NCBI GenBank assembly: GCA_009760855.2
Contig: WPIO01000143.1
Span: 597,001-638,500, forward strand
DNA from: Cristatella mucedo
Taxonomy: Eukaryota; Bryozoa; Phylactolaemata; Cristatellidae
Reading direction: 5' to 3'
DNA length: 41,500 bases
A model generated the notes under the pieces. The model had not been told where the DNA came from and did no database searches. It worked only from the letters and a program-made list of their open reading frames with translations. Shown here piece by piece: positions 21,924 to 31,957 of this stretch (within the stretch, counting starts at the first letter, position 1; each line of letters begins with the position of its first letter). The position numbers and the translations under genes are program-made.

Positions 21924-22104
21924 AATAATAATAATAACAATAATACCATACTTGATAAGTGCCCTCAGATAGCTCAATCTCTCTATAGGCGCTTAAAAAT
22001 TGCTGCAAAGTAAGCATGATTGAATGATTAGTAGTAGCATGCTCAATAAACAACAAGAATAACATGGTTAGGGTGATATGCACAGGGTCAGCACTCGTGG
22101 CAAA
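21924..22104 (-). mobile_element. LINE-B 3' tail and UTR
   Basis: An AAT-type tail, a degraded stem-loop (21955-21992) and the UTR up to the GGGTCAGCA phrase are present. R170 copy B starts immediately after it. Confidence 0.75.
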
Positions 22105-23937
22105 TGAGTTCGGCGAATTACCGCAATCTACCACAATCTACTCTAATTAGGCTCAAATTGACCAAACATTGGCGTTGCTGAACTCATATTTTGCACGGAT
22201 ATCGTAATACACTTTAGATTTTTATATATCTGCCAAATTTTGTGTCATTGTTCGCACTTATGCGAACGAGCTGCAACGACGGAGGCTCGAGTACCGCAGT
22301 CAACTTCAGTTCTCTTCAAATCCACTAAAAATGAGCTGCCCAAAAGTTTCTAAGAGTTTAGAATATCAAACTAAGCTACTACGCGCCCAGAAAATTTCGC
22401 GTGATTCCGCTATAGCGTTCTCACGAAGTCCGCTGAAATAAGATTGCAGAGGTCACAGGCCAATACCGCAATCCGCCGCAATCCACTGCATTCCACTGCA
22501 CAACGAAAAAAATTCTGTCCGAAAGGCTCAGTTTGTGATTGGATATGACAGTGCACTCTGCGACAATTGTACTCATAAAATTACTTAAAATTACAATTTA
22601 CATTGACACTGCTGTTCTCGTGCAATGCGCTGCAATTGGCTGCAATTGCCCGGGCCAATAACGCTATCCACTCCAATGCACCAGAATACGACCACAGATA
22701 GATTGCGCCGAGCTCCAGTTTTTATTGCAAATAAAATTGCACCACGTCGTGCACATACCCGCCTAAAATAAAAACACTGAGCATCCGCTCACTCTGACAA
22801 GGAGCGGCAGTCGCCCTAAATTACATGGGAAAAATAAAATTAAATTAAGTTAAATGAAATAAAAAATAAAATTATGGCCCTAAATGACCTGGGAATATAC
22901 CACAATCACCACGGTAATCACTGTGCAAATCATCCTCAAATCGACATTGCGAAGCTCTCACTTACATAGAATATTAGACTAAATTCAGTTCAAAGTGCAA
23001 CCACAAAATTTTGATCCATTGTAGTAGATACGCGTTCTCATGCAATGCGCTGCAATCGACTGCAACGGCTCGGTACCATACTGCAATCCACCTCAACCCA
23101 CTGCAAAGCGGCCGGAACGCATACGCTAGAAGCTCTAATTACGATTGCACGCCGCTCTGCTCTTCAGTTATTGTGTACTCATACAATTTAATTATAATTG
23201 CCTCTGCCATTCTGCAGCAATGCAATGCTATCGACTGCAATGGCCCATCCCAATACTGCAATATACGGCAATCCGCCGCAAAACGACCAGAGTGCGTACA
23301 CTTCAAGCTCTAATATAGTTGTACGTGGCTCTAAACTTTGGTTATTGCGTAATCGCGCAGTTTAACCATTATTGCCTCGACCATTCTGCAGAAATGCATG
23401 GCATTCGACTGCAATAGCCCGGGCCAACACCGAAATCCACCGCTTTCCGCTACAAAATGCCCCGAAATCGGTTTCTTAGTGCCCCAATTTTAATGCATAT
23501 TAAGAAACGCTGTCTAAATTGCAACTAAATAATTTGTTATGAATTTTGTTTGTACAATTTCGGGGGATGCATGATAATCTACGTCAATGGCTCGGTTTGA
23601 AGATGCAATGCACTAAAGCCAGTGGCAAACAGGCCGCAGATTGGTTTCGTGAAGTTCCAATTGTTATTACATATAACAATTCACTGTGTTCAAAGTGAAA
23701 TCTTGAATTTTTTTGCTAGTTAACTGTCAACAATGCACGGCAATCGACAGCAGTGGAAGGGGACAGTACCGCAATCTATGGAAAATCGACTAGAAATTGG
23801 CTGCACTGAGCTCCAATTCTCATTCCACGTATCATCTCACTGGGTGGCGCACACATACTTTTAGCTCACGCTGTGCGTTTAATCTCTGGTCATGTAAAGC
23901 AATCGACGGCAATGACTTGGGGCAAATTCGGCAATGT

Positions 23938-25093
23938 AATGTGTTATGTATCTCCGTCAGTAACTCCAAAAAGTCATAAAGACCATGTGGGTGTTACGCA
24001 GGAGAGTTTTGTATAGCGCACTCACAGCCTAAGCGGCTTTCGGTACGCATTCGGTAGCCAACAGACTTCGTCTCACGCAACAACGAGAAAGTGGGAAGCA
24101 TAGCAGAGTCAGGAGAGCGGTTGAGGTAGTGAGTAGCATAGAAGTAGCAGTTCAGGACCGCTGAAAAAGATGTGCCATAGTCGGCAGTTGGAGAGTAGTT
24201 GTCGTTGCGCAAGAAATGTGGAAGCGAGTTCCACAGTCTAGGACCTGCACAGCTAAAGCTTCTGTCGCCAACTGTCTTTAAGTGGAGGAATGGGACAGCT
24301 AATTTATTGTCCACACAGGACCTGAGGGCGCGAACAGGCTGAAACTGATGCAGCAGTTCAGCTAGGTACGAAGGAGCCAAGCCGTGGCGGGCCTTGCGGG
24401 TCAGCGTAAGAACTTTGCTCTGTATCCTTTGCTCAACCGGCAACCATCCTAGCTCTTTCAGCAAAGGTGACACGTGCTCAAACCGCTGGGACTTGAAGAC
24501 CATCCTTGCAGCCATATTTATAGTCCGCTGTAGTGGCATAATAGCTTTCTTTGGTAGCCCAGCCAAAAGGGAATTACAATAATCAAGCCGAGACAGAACT
24601 AAAGAGCTAGTCAAATTTTTTAAAAGCCACTGTGGGAGACAGTTTCCAATCTTGGACAGGGATCGGATGTGATGGCTAGCTGTAGAGGCAGTCTTCTGAA
24701 TGAAGCTTTTGAAATTAAGGCAGCTGTTGAACACGACACCTAGATTACGAGCATGTGGAGAAGGTCGCACAATATCATCACCTATTGGGACAGCAAAGCC
24801 TTTTAATCCAGCCACACGCTTAGGGTGTCCTATGAGCAGCAGTTCGGTTTTATCGTCATTTAATTTCAGGAAGTTTTCCGACATCCAGGATCGAATATCG
24901 GCAAGGCAAGCATTCAGTTTCTCAGTGGCTGCAGCAGATTCCGACGGTTTGAATGACAAATACAACTGAGTATCGTCAGCATAGAAGTGATATCCTATTC
25001 CATGGGCCTTAATCACCTTTCCCAGAGGTTGTGTATAAATGGAGAACAGCAAGGGACCGAGTACAGACCCTTGAGGGACTCCACAGGTGACCC
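23938..25093 (-). mobile_element. LINE-A, RT palm to 3' end (best-preserved copy)
   Basis: It is a 5'-truncated non-LTR retrotransposon inserted into R170 copy B. The 3' UTR and GGAGATACATAACACATTAC-like end lie at 23938-23993. The upstream edge is within the codons preceding CGVPQGS. Unlike other copies it has no frameshift, so it is the youngest LINE-A in the window, though incapable of moving by itself. Confidence 0.9.
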
Positions 25094-25109
25094 TTCTCAT
25101 GCAATCCAT
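23994..25109 (-). CDS. LINE-A reverse transcriptase C-terminal half
   Basis: This open frame of 371 codons belongs to a CR1/L2-group ORF2. Residues 9-20 are [12 protein letters not shown] (RT motif before the catalytic box) and residues 42-50 are FYADDTQLY with the catalytic YADD. Next come [14 protein letters not shown] near residue 85 and the thumb and C-terminal region typical of this group ([42 protein letters not shown]). The endonuclease and the first RT motifs are missing. The first few codons, including the ATG, come from flanking R170 DNA, so the start is accidental and the product is unlikely to function. Confidence 0.85.
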   Translation of the reverse strand: MDCMRRVTCGVPQGSVLGPLLFSIYTQPLGKVIKAHGIGYHFYADDTQLYLSFKPSESAAATEKLNACLADIRSWMSENFLKLNDDKTELLLIGHPKRVAGLKGFAVPIGDDIVRPSPHARNLGVVFNSCLNFKSFIQKTASTASHHIRSLSKIGNCLPQWLLKNLTSSLVLSRLDYCNSLLAGLPKKAIMPLQRTINMAARMVFKSQRFEHVSPLLKELGWLPVEQRIQSKVLTLTRKARHGLAPSYLAELLHQFQPVRALRSCVDNKLAVPFLHLKTVGDRSFSCAGPRLWNSLPHFLRNDNYSPTADYGTSFSAVLNCYFYATHYLNRSPDSAMLPTFSLLRETKSVGYRMRTESRLGCECAIQNSPA

Positions 25110-26575
25110 TATAATCTATCGCAACTAATTGGAAAGGGCCAAGCTCAAACCTTTCTTACGTATCACTTACGCATCCTTACGCGTCACAGTGCATTGTGTT
25201 TTATGTGCAATGACATCCCTTCGACCGAAAAGCGCACGTAAAATGGCGAGCAATGAATGGCAATAGACAGCAATGGTCCGGGCCATAGCTCCAAATTGCA
25301 GTCAATCTATGAGAAATCGGCAGTGCGAAGCTCCAATTTGTTGCATTCATTGCATATAAAATTTCGCTGCGCCCAAACAGAAGCCATGAGTTTTTCAAGT
25401 TGCTTTGCTTATTGACTGTCAGCCATCTACGGCAATCGACAGCAATGGTCGGTGCCAATACCACGATCCGTCGGAAATCGACAACATTAGCTTTGCGAAA
25501 CACCAACTCTTATTCCGCGTAGCATCTACCTGTGCGTGCGCATAATTTGCATCAATTATGCGTGTTTAATCAACGGCAATTAACGGTAATGGCCGGGGAA
25601 AACACCAATCCATAAAAATAAACAGAAAGTTGCTGAGAGAAGCTCTAACGTTTCTTGCGTATTGCAGCATACTGCATTGAAAGTGCAACCACACACATCC
25701 TTTTAAACAATCGCCAACGTACAATCGAGGGTAATGCACAGCAGTCGACGGCAATGGCCCGTCTTCTACCCCGATTCGTTTCAAATTAACTAGAGATTGA
25801 CTGCTTGCAGCTCCCATTATCAGGACGCATAAAGTTCACTGCGAGCACATTCTGTAAGCCCATTGTGCGCCTATTTAACCGTGGGCACTTCGCGGCGATG
25901 GGAAGCGAGATTTCGCAAATGGTCGACTACGACTAAGAAAAGACGACGATGGCCTTGAGGGGTGAAGGACGGCAGGTGATGAAGTGGCGACATCAGACAG
26001 CAAGAGAAGAAGAAGCCTTGCGCCTTCTACGGAGGGACTGTACAAGGCGCTTCTGGACCCGAGGAAGTGCGCTCCGCTGCGCTCCAGGCGCTGCAGTGCA
26101 AAAGAAAGCGCTCGCGTCGCGTTGCGTCGCGTCGCTCGATCGAGCGCCGCGACCGGCTCGATCGTCGCATGGATAATTCGTCTAAGTGTATAACTGTTGC
26201 GTAGCGAACTAGCCTCCGTACAAGCTGCGGGGGGGGGGGCGGGCGGGCTGGGGGGCTGCGCCGATCGGCAGCTGGCGCGCCGCTCTAGTAGGGCCTGCGC
26301 ATTCCGAGGAGTTCTGCGTTTCCTAGCTCGTCGCCCGGTCTCCCGGCGATCCAGTGCGTCCATTGTGTCCATCGGGATCACTAGATATCCGGTATGAGCC
26401 AGTAAGTGGATATCCGTCCGTGAGAACGGCGCGAAGCGGCTCCACCGACCGCTTCGCCGACCGCTTCGCGGACGGACGGGGTTCGGCGCGAGGAGCGCAT
26501 CCGCGAGCGGCCTGCCTTCCGCGCAGGCTTCCGCGAGATGGCGCTGAAATCGGCGCGGCCTGCAGGCGGGCCGGG

Positions 26576-26617
26576 GCTCGATGCGGCGGCGCCGATTTCG
26601 GCGCCGCCGCATCGAGC
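26576..26617. repeat. Perfect 20-bp-stem palindrome
   Basis: The left arm GCTCGATGCGGCGGCGCCGA is followed by two bases (TT) and then its exact reverse complement. It would extrude as a very stable hairpin in DNA or RNA. Confidence 0.97.
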
Positions 26618-26701
26618 GAAGGGAGAGCGACGGGCTGCTGGCCGAGCGCCGCAGACCGTCTCGCTGCGCTGCAAGCGAGCGAGTTCGATGTTTTACTTTT
26701 A

Positions 26702-26725
26702 CGAGCGAGCGAGCGAGCGAGCGAG
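26702..26725. repeat. (GAGC)n microsatellite
   Basis: About six GAGC units. Together with GCTCGTAAAAG at 26735 they can fold back on the preceding TTTTACGAGC. Confidence 0.9.
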
Positions 26726-26834
26726 TGGGCATTCGCTCGTAAAAGCTGAGCTGAGCGGCGAGTTTCGGCGGCGGCCGCGGAGCGCGACCCGCGGCCCGCG
26801 AACGCCGTCGTTAACGCTACTCTTGGTCGTGGCA

Positions 26835-29085
26835 GGAGAGCCCTTTAAAGTAAGTGGACTGTCACGCCCGCTGTATAACTTAAGCTCTGCACAGCCTATT
26901 TGTGGTCGATTTGCGGAGGATTGCAGAAGATTGCTGCATTGGCTGCGAGGGCCGTTTCCGGCGATTCCGATGCACTGGAAGAGAGCTACCCTAAGCAAGG
27001 GCATTTCCGGGGAGCACCCGAAATGGAAGATAAAACGAGAGAAATCTACATGGGGGCATCGCTCATCAACTTTCCGTCTATTTGCGACGGTGCGTCGTCG
27101 GTTGTTGTATTTTCACGGACCAATCGAAATCGTCGAATGCGGTGCCTCGCCCGCCCTCGATTGTGCGTTCGCGATCGATTGAAAAGATGCGGTTGCACTT
27201 TTTTACACAGTGCCCTGTAATAAGAAAGAGAAGTTGGACCCTCTTCCGCCAGCTTGTGTCTAATTGTAACGGAGCGTCACAGATTGCGGTATTTTTCGGG
27301 CCACTGCCTTCGATTGCCATTCATTGCCCGAGATTGAACGCGCACAATGGGTTTAAAGTATCTGCGCCCGCAGTGAACGGTGTTTTGCATACTAATTGGA
27401 GCTTCGTGCAGGCGATTTCTCGTCGATTTGCTTACGGATATTGGCGATATTGGCCCCTGTCATTGCTTTCGATTGCAGCGCGTTGTTGACAAATAGCGTG
27501 CAAAATAGCTTGACAATTCTACAGTGTCGCTTTGTAAATGCAATGATGATTGGAGCTACGCACACAAAATGTGTGGTCTATTTGCCACGGATCGCGGTGG
27601 ATTACTGGCTCAAGCTCAGCCGTTACCGTAGATTGGCCATTTATTGCCCGAGAATGTACGAGCGCGATTGGTTAAAATGGTGCGGGTGGTTTTACTGCAA
27701 AAAGTGTGCTTTGTAATGTGAATTCACAATTAGAGCAGTGGGAAACCTATTTTGGGGCATTTTGCATAGGATTGCTGTAGATTACGGTATTGCCCCAGGC
27801 CATCGCAGTCGGTTGCCGTGCGCTGCTGATGAGTAGTTGAGGTAATCGTAGCGAAATTGTGTGATTACACAACAGCCGAAGATTAGAGCAACGCGCAATC
27901 GCCATTAGAGCTTAAAGTGTACGCATTCGGATAGTTTGAGGCTGATTATTGCGGATTGCGGTACGGGGTCGGGCCATTGCAGTCGATTGCAGTACATTGC
28001 TGCAGAATGGTAGAGACAAATAGAAGGAAATTGTGCTATTACAGTATAACCGAAGAGTACAGCGGCGTGCAATCATAATAAGAGCTTCTAGTATTCGTGT
28101 TCTGGTCGCTTTGCGGGAGATTGTGGCAGATTGCTGTATGGGACCGCTCGGTGGCAGTCGATTGCAGTGCATCGCATGTGTACGCGCATACACAATGGAG
28201 AGGAATTGTGTGGGTTATTCTTTTATTGAGTCCAGTCTTATGTGCAATGTATTGATAAATTAGAGCACGTTGACGAGTTGAGACTTATTTGAGTGGAATT
28301 CGGTGGTGAGACGTAATGGTACACTAGGTAAAATGGTTGCTTTTAAAGACCTTGGTCCCAAGGTCTTGGAGGCTGTTAAATCAGCTAATATTTTAGACAG
28401 TATTTTTCTAGGTCATTTCGGGCGATTGCCGCGCACTGCCACAGTGCACGCATGCACATATTTTTAATTTAAAGTTGATGTGCGCAAAACACGGTGCGCT
28501 TTAACGAACAGTAAAGTCCGTGGATTGGAGTGGATTGCGGTATTGTCTGGGGCAATCGCAGCCGATTGCATCGCATTGCACGAAAGCGGCAGTGTAAATG
28601 CAAAAAATTGTATGAGCGCAATTCTCGTAGAGCAGATTTTAATTTCACATGCAATCAAATAAAGAAACTTTCCAAACAGGACTGCTTCAATTTTGCGGTG
28701 GAATGCAGTAGATTTCGGTTTATTGCAGTATTGGCCCAGGGCTGCTGCAATCTTATTTCAATGGACTTCGTGAGAACGCGCAAGTGAAAGCGCGAGTTTT
28801 TTCGGGTACATTTTAAATGTAGCGCAGTTTTGCATTCTATATTTTGTATGCTTTGTACAATCGATTTGGGTGGATTTGAAGCCAACAAAAACTGACCGCG
28901 GTGAATTGAGGTACAGGCCTCTGTCATTGCAGCTCATTTGCATAAGTGCACTTGCGCAAGTGACGTGAAATTTGATGGATAGACCAAATTAAAGGTGTAC
29001 TACAACATTTACACAAAATCTGAGCTCGGCAACGCCAATGTTTGGTTGATTTTAGCCTAATTAGAGTGGATTGCGGTAATTTGTC
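26835..29085 (-). repeat. R170 block, copy C
   Basis: This is the most complete copy with both terminal segments. It starts with GAGAGCCCTTTAAAG (counterpart at 3360) and ends with the segment matching 22105 reversed and 901-1065. Units read as reverse complements of those in copies A, B and D (for example GGAGCTTCG / ATTGGAGCTACG). It is collinear with copy B in the opposite orientation across the GC-rich island. Confidence 0.8.
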
Positions 29086-29274
29086 GAACCCGTTGAAAAA
29101 CCAAATCAATCGAGCATCCTTCAGGAGAGAAGACGCATGGCGGAACCTCCTACATTTGTCGACTGAAAATGCAGCCATATTCAGCAACAGCTCTAGAGGC
29201 TTAACGTACGTGTTCGCTAGCATAGCCAAAACTGAATTTCACCAGCACAGCGTAGACAGTTTACTAGCCCCACA

Positions 29275-29886
29275 AGAGGGTCACCTTGCATCGAGTCCAT
29301 GGCACACCCTCAGGGTGTTCCGGAGAGTAGCTAATACCGGTGGTAGCACGCCGTACCCGAGGAGCTGGTAAAATCTGTAGTAGGCCACCGTGGCAGTGAG
29401 CGAACAAGTTTGCTGGTCTCTCCATCAATAGGGAGGCGGCTGTGTTCTGCCGTTGTCGAGTCGACAGTCGCCGAGCGATCACCCCACTTGAAGCACGAGG
29501 AGGCACGAGATCAATTCGAGAATGAAGGCCAATTCATGAGCCGTATGCCCTCCCCTAAACACGACTGGCGAGTCCAACAGCATGTACATACGTTTCAGAG
29601 AACACAGCAAGCAGCCTATTGGAGGGCATTCAGCTGCCGGTGCTGCATCATGGCCGATTGCTGCGGCAACTCTTCGCCCTCCAACTTTCCTCAGCGGCAG
29701 GTAATAATGCATGGCGCCTTGCACTGGATGTGTAGGTTGCGGTGCAGATTTTAGATATTGAGCCGCTGGAGTTGGTGAGGGTTATTTTGCGGGCGTTTGC
29801 TCTCTCCAGGTGTCCACCTCAACTCGCTCAGCGAGAAATCATTACGCATCACCCTCGATGGTGCCAAAATACTGCAGGCAGCGGCA
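29275..29886 (-). pseudogene. segY, right copy: unrecognised coding-like sequence
   Basis: This is the counterpart of 11420-12140. On the minus strand an open stretch of about 100 codons (29479-29781) contains PAAQYLKSAPQPTHPV, RKVGGRRVAAAIGHDAAPAA and DSPVVFRGGHTAHELAF in one frame. The next shared phrase, LLMERPANLFAHCHGG (29264-29506), is in another frame, and a TAA precedes the first. The phrases shared with the left copy despite frame breaks suggest a once-coding sequence. The family is unknown to me. Confidence 0.5.
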
Positions 29887-29936
29887 GGCGCCACTGCAAG
29901 CTGCTACTGCTCACTCTCTCAATACCGTAATCGTAC

Positions 29937-29970
29937 AATAATATATAATATAATAATAATAAAATAAATA

Positions 29971-30011
<41 letters not shown>

Positions 30012-30075
30012 GATATAATATATATATAATATATGATATAATATATATATATATTATACTATATATATATATATA
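29937..30075. repeat. AT/TA-rich microsatellite
   Basis: Imperfect TA, ATAATA and TATATA repeats occupy about 140 bp. They sit next to the end of a SINE tail on the minus strand (30112 onward). Confidence 0.95.
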
Positions 30076-30104
30076 ACATATTGCAATATATTTATTATCA
30101 AATG

Positions 30105-30245
30105 TATGACTATTATCAGTATTACCATTATTTGTATGGCCCTTAGGAGAACTTAGTCTCTATCCAAACACTGTACTTATGCCGCAGGATTCGAACCCAC
30201 TGCCTTGATCGTTAAAGTGGGATTTTAAACGTAGTCCGAAAAATA
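30105..30245 (-). mobile_element. SINE with LINE-B-like tail
   Basis: On the minus strand a B-box candidate, GTGGGTTCGAATCC, lies at about 30188-30201. It is followed by a degraded LINE-B-type tail (GGATAGAGACTAAGTTCTCC) and an AATAATGGTAATA end leading into the TA-rich tract. The A-box half is poorly preserved. Confidence 0.55.
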
Positions 30246-30654
30246 CTCTCTGCTACAGGTGAAGCCTGGTAACTACGGTGAAGATGGCATAGCGAACGTG
30301 AGCGTTCCATCAGCCAAGGAATTAGTGCGCATGGCAGATAAAAAATTCGTGTACTTTTAGCTCAGTGACTCAGATTCATAGGAATTTGATTCTGTTACAA
30401 CTGCTGCTACAGGTAGTCGAGATTCTTTCCGTTATCGATTGCGTGAGTTTCCATACTTCAGGGCGAAGGATGAATTCCTCACGTATCACGTGTCACACGA
30501 TACGTGTAGGCACACATGGCGAAGTACAAAGAACGATGCGAGAAGAGATATCGGGCTCGAGGTCATCCATGCAGCTGCCTTTCGCAAACGACACGAGAAC
30601 AAGACCCTTGGAGTGGCTTGACGAAACACCGGTTCTGGAATGAAAGATCGTTTT

Positions 30655-30960
30655 CTTTTCTATTGGGAGTTGAACACACGACCTCAGAAACCAGCCGTGG
30701 AGGTTGAAGTTAAAAGGTTATGGTCGGCTGGTTCAACGGCCTCATTTCTATAGAGGCATAAGAGCTCTAGAGGCTATCACTGCATCTAGAAGCCTCACAG
30801 CTTCTTGCAGCGGGCAATAAACAATCGCATGCTTCAGGGCTCGAACCCACCGCCTAGGTAATTCATGGGCTATGACTTCGGCATACCGACTCACTTGCTT
30901 CGGTAGAAAAAAAGTAGCAGCCACGATGAAAATCGTCATCCCCTAGCCGTTTGGTTAGCT
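30655..30960 (-). mobile_element. Two tRNA-like SINE remnants
   Basis: Minus-strand B-box candidates GTGTGTTCAACTCCC (about 30667-30681) and GTGGGTTCGAGCCC (about 30838-30851) each follow tRNA-like text. The duplicated acetyltransferase segment begins just after this cluster. Assignment rests mainly on the B boxes, so boundaries are uncertain. Confidence 0.4.
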
Positions 30961-31056
30961 GGACTCATCAATCATGGTCAGCTTAAGGGCAAATCTTTGA
31001 CCTAGGCAATTGTTTCAAACATGTCCACAGCATTCGTGCATGCCATCAGCTGCGTG

Positions 31057-31350
31057 CTAAGCTTGTGTGATCTTTGCAGCAATACTTTCTATACCAGCTC
31101 TGATCGAGCTACGTTTGCCCTGCAGCTGGGCCATGTCATCTGTATGTGTGTCGTTGGTGCTGCCACAGAGTGCGATTTGTGCCTCTAACCTGCCCTCTTG
31201 TCGTTGTTCTGTATCTAGATCCGTAATACCAACGGCAGCATTACTCACCAGCCAATTCCATACCATTTCTGTTCTCGGCATTGTGCCTCTCACAATAGAC
31301 AGAGCATACTTCGAACGGCAGTAGATGCAGACATTTTTGTCACCAACCAA
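31057..31350 (-). other. Antisense coding-like frame beside the acetyltransferase
   Basis: A minus-strand frame of about 97 codons includes VCIYCRSKYAL, MPRTEMVWNWLVSN and EAQIALCGSTNDTHTDDMAQ. In the left duplicate the same phrases survive in pieces (MSRTEIAWNWA, EAQLAICLSTNGSHTNDMTQ), divided by frame breaks. It lies within what should be the intron or upstream region of the acetyltransferase. It could be an old transposon ORF or an exon of an opposite-strand gene. I do not recognise it. Confidence 0.3.
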
Positions 31351-31362
31351 GCTCTTTGTAAT

Positions 31363-31373
31363 GTTCTTTTAGG
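31363..31373 (+). promoter_or_regulatory. 3' splice site of acetyltransferase exon
   Basis: The pyrimidine-rich GTTCTTTTAG is followed by GACAGTAGTGA. The left paralogue has GTTCGTTTAG followed by the same GACAGTAGTGA (minus strand, around 8521-8541). Conservation at both copies supports a real intron. Confidence 0.7.
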
Positions 31374-31957
31374 ACAGTAGTGATGGTACCGATGCTGAAA
31401 CCAGTGTCGTTGTTCGCGAGGCCACGCGAGACGACTGCTGCGATATTGCCTCGATGATCAGGGAGCTGGCCACGTTTGAGGGGATGTACGATCAGGTTAA
31501 GCTGACGGCTGACGTGCTCGCTCGAGATGGCTTCGACACGAGTCCGCCGTTATATCGCTGCCTCGTTGCAGCAGATGAGACGAACAATGTACCAGATTGT
31601 GGAAGCGGTCGAGGAAAGCTCGTTGGCTATGCCCTTTACTTCTATACTTACTCTACATGGGTGGGCAAGGCGATGTATCTGGAAGACCTGTACGTCACCC
31701 CATCGTACCGAGGTCGGGGCTTGGGCACAAGGCTGCTTCGACAAGTAGCCGCGTCGGCTCGGGTGGCTGGGTGCAGCCGGCTACAGTGGAATGTTCTTTC
31801 CTGGAACAGCAAAGCCATTCAAGTCTACAAGAACCTGGGGGCCGTTGATCTTACTTCGACAGAGGCGTGGCACTTGTACCGGCTAACAGAGTTGGGCATT
31901 TCCGAGTTGGCCGGGTACCTGCTACCCACGGCAAGCTCAGCTGACGAAGCTGAATGA
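31373..31957 (+). CDS. SSAT/thialysine-type N-acetyltransferase, last exon (right paralogue)
   Basis: This is the better-conserved GNAT paralogue, predicted to acetylate a polyamine or thialysine-like amine with acetyl-CoA. The 194-codon exon opens with VVVREATRDDCCDI, aligning with the SSAT N-terminus. It continues with YLEDLYVTPSYRGRGLGTRL (LED plus the RxxGxG acetyl-CoA loop), then NSKAIQVYKNLGAVD, whose Tyr (31826-31828) aligns with the proposed catalytic Tyr140 of human SSAT, and EAWHLYRL. It ends with an ASSADEAE tail shared by both copies. The acceptor GTTCTTTTAG at 31363-31372 puts an in-frame TAG right before the exon, so translation must begin in an upstream exon that I could not find. 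Starting at the ATG at 31454 would remove the first strand. Its length fits SSAT-like proteins of about 170-200 residues. No frameshift or stop is present. Confidence 0.88.
   Translation, partial: DSSDGTDAETSVVVREATRDDCCDIASMIRELATFEGMYDQVKLTADVLARDGFDTSPPLYRCLVAADETNNVPDCGSGRGKLVGYALYFYTYSTWVGKAMYLEDLYVTPSYRGRGLGTRLLRQVAASARVAGCSRLQWNVLSWNSKAIQVYKNLGAVDLTSTEAWHLYRLTELGISELAGYLLPTASSADEAE

Larger units (their letters stand above)
22105..25880 (+). repeat. R170 block, copy B (split by LINE-A)
   Basis: R170 sequence lies at 22105-23937 and 25094-25880. It starts with the R170 terminal segment (ACTCTAATTAGGCTCAAATT at about 22140), the exact reverse-complement counterpart of 29050-29085 in copy C. 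It stays collinear with copy C and, from about 22455, with copy A. It ends about 500 bp short of the other terminus, at the edge of the GC-rich island. A short AT-rich insertion (TAAATTAAAT-like) lies at 22830-22880. No conserved ORF is seen. Confidence 0.8.
25900..26830. other. GC-rich island between opposed R170 copies
   Basis: Base composition changes sharply from AT-rich R170 to strongly GC-rich with many CpG and GCG words. It contains several self-complementary stretches: GATCGAG...CTCGATC at about 26138-26163, a GCGAAGCGG/CCGCTTCGC set at 26425-26470, and the palindrome at 26576-26617. A 26225-26260 G-rich run and a GAGC microsatellite are also present. Long open frames occur on both strands (up to 285 codons on the minus strand, Arg/Ser-rich) but are expected from high GC; I see no family motif and do not call them genes. 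Confidence 0.7.

Noticed and set aside
25875-26732. 285-codon minus-strand frame in the GC-rich island, and plus-strand frames of up to 214 codons overlapping it
   Set aside because: Long frames on both strands are expected at this GC content. The translations are low-complexity Arg/Ser/Ala with no motif, and no splice or start context stands out.
951-28700. CRISPR-like array from the regularly recurring GCAATC/GAAGCTCC motifs
   Set aside because: The repeats are highly diverged, the intervals between landmarks are themselves homologous rather than unique spacers, and the context is eukaryotic.
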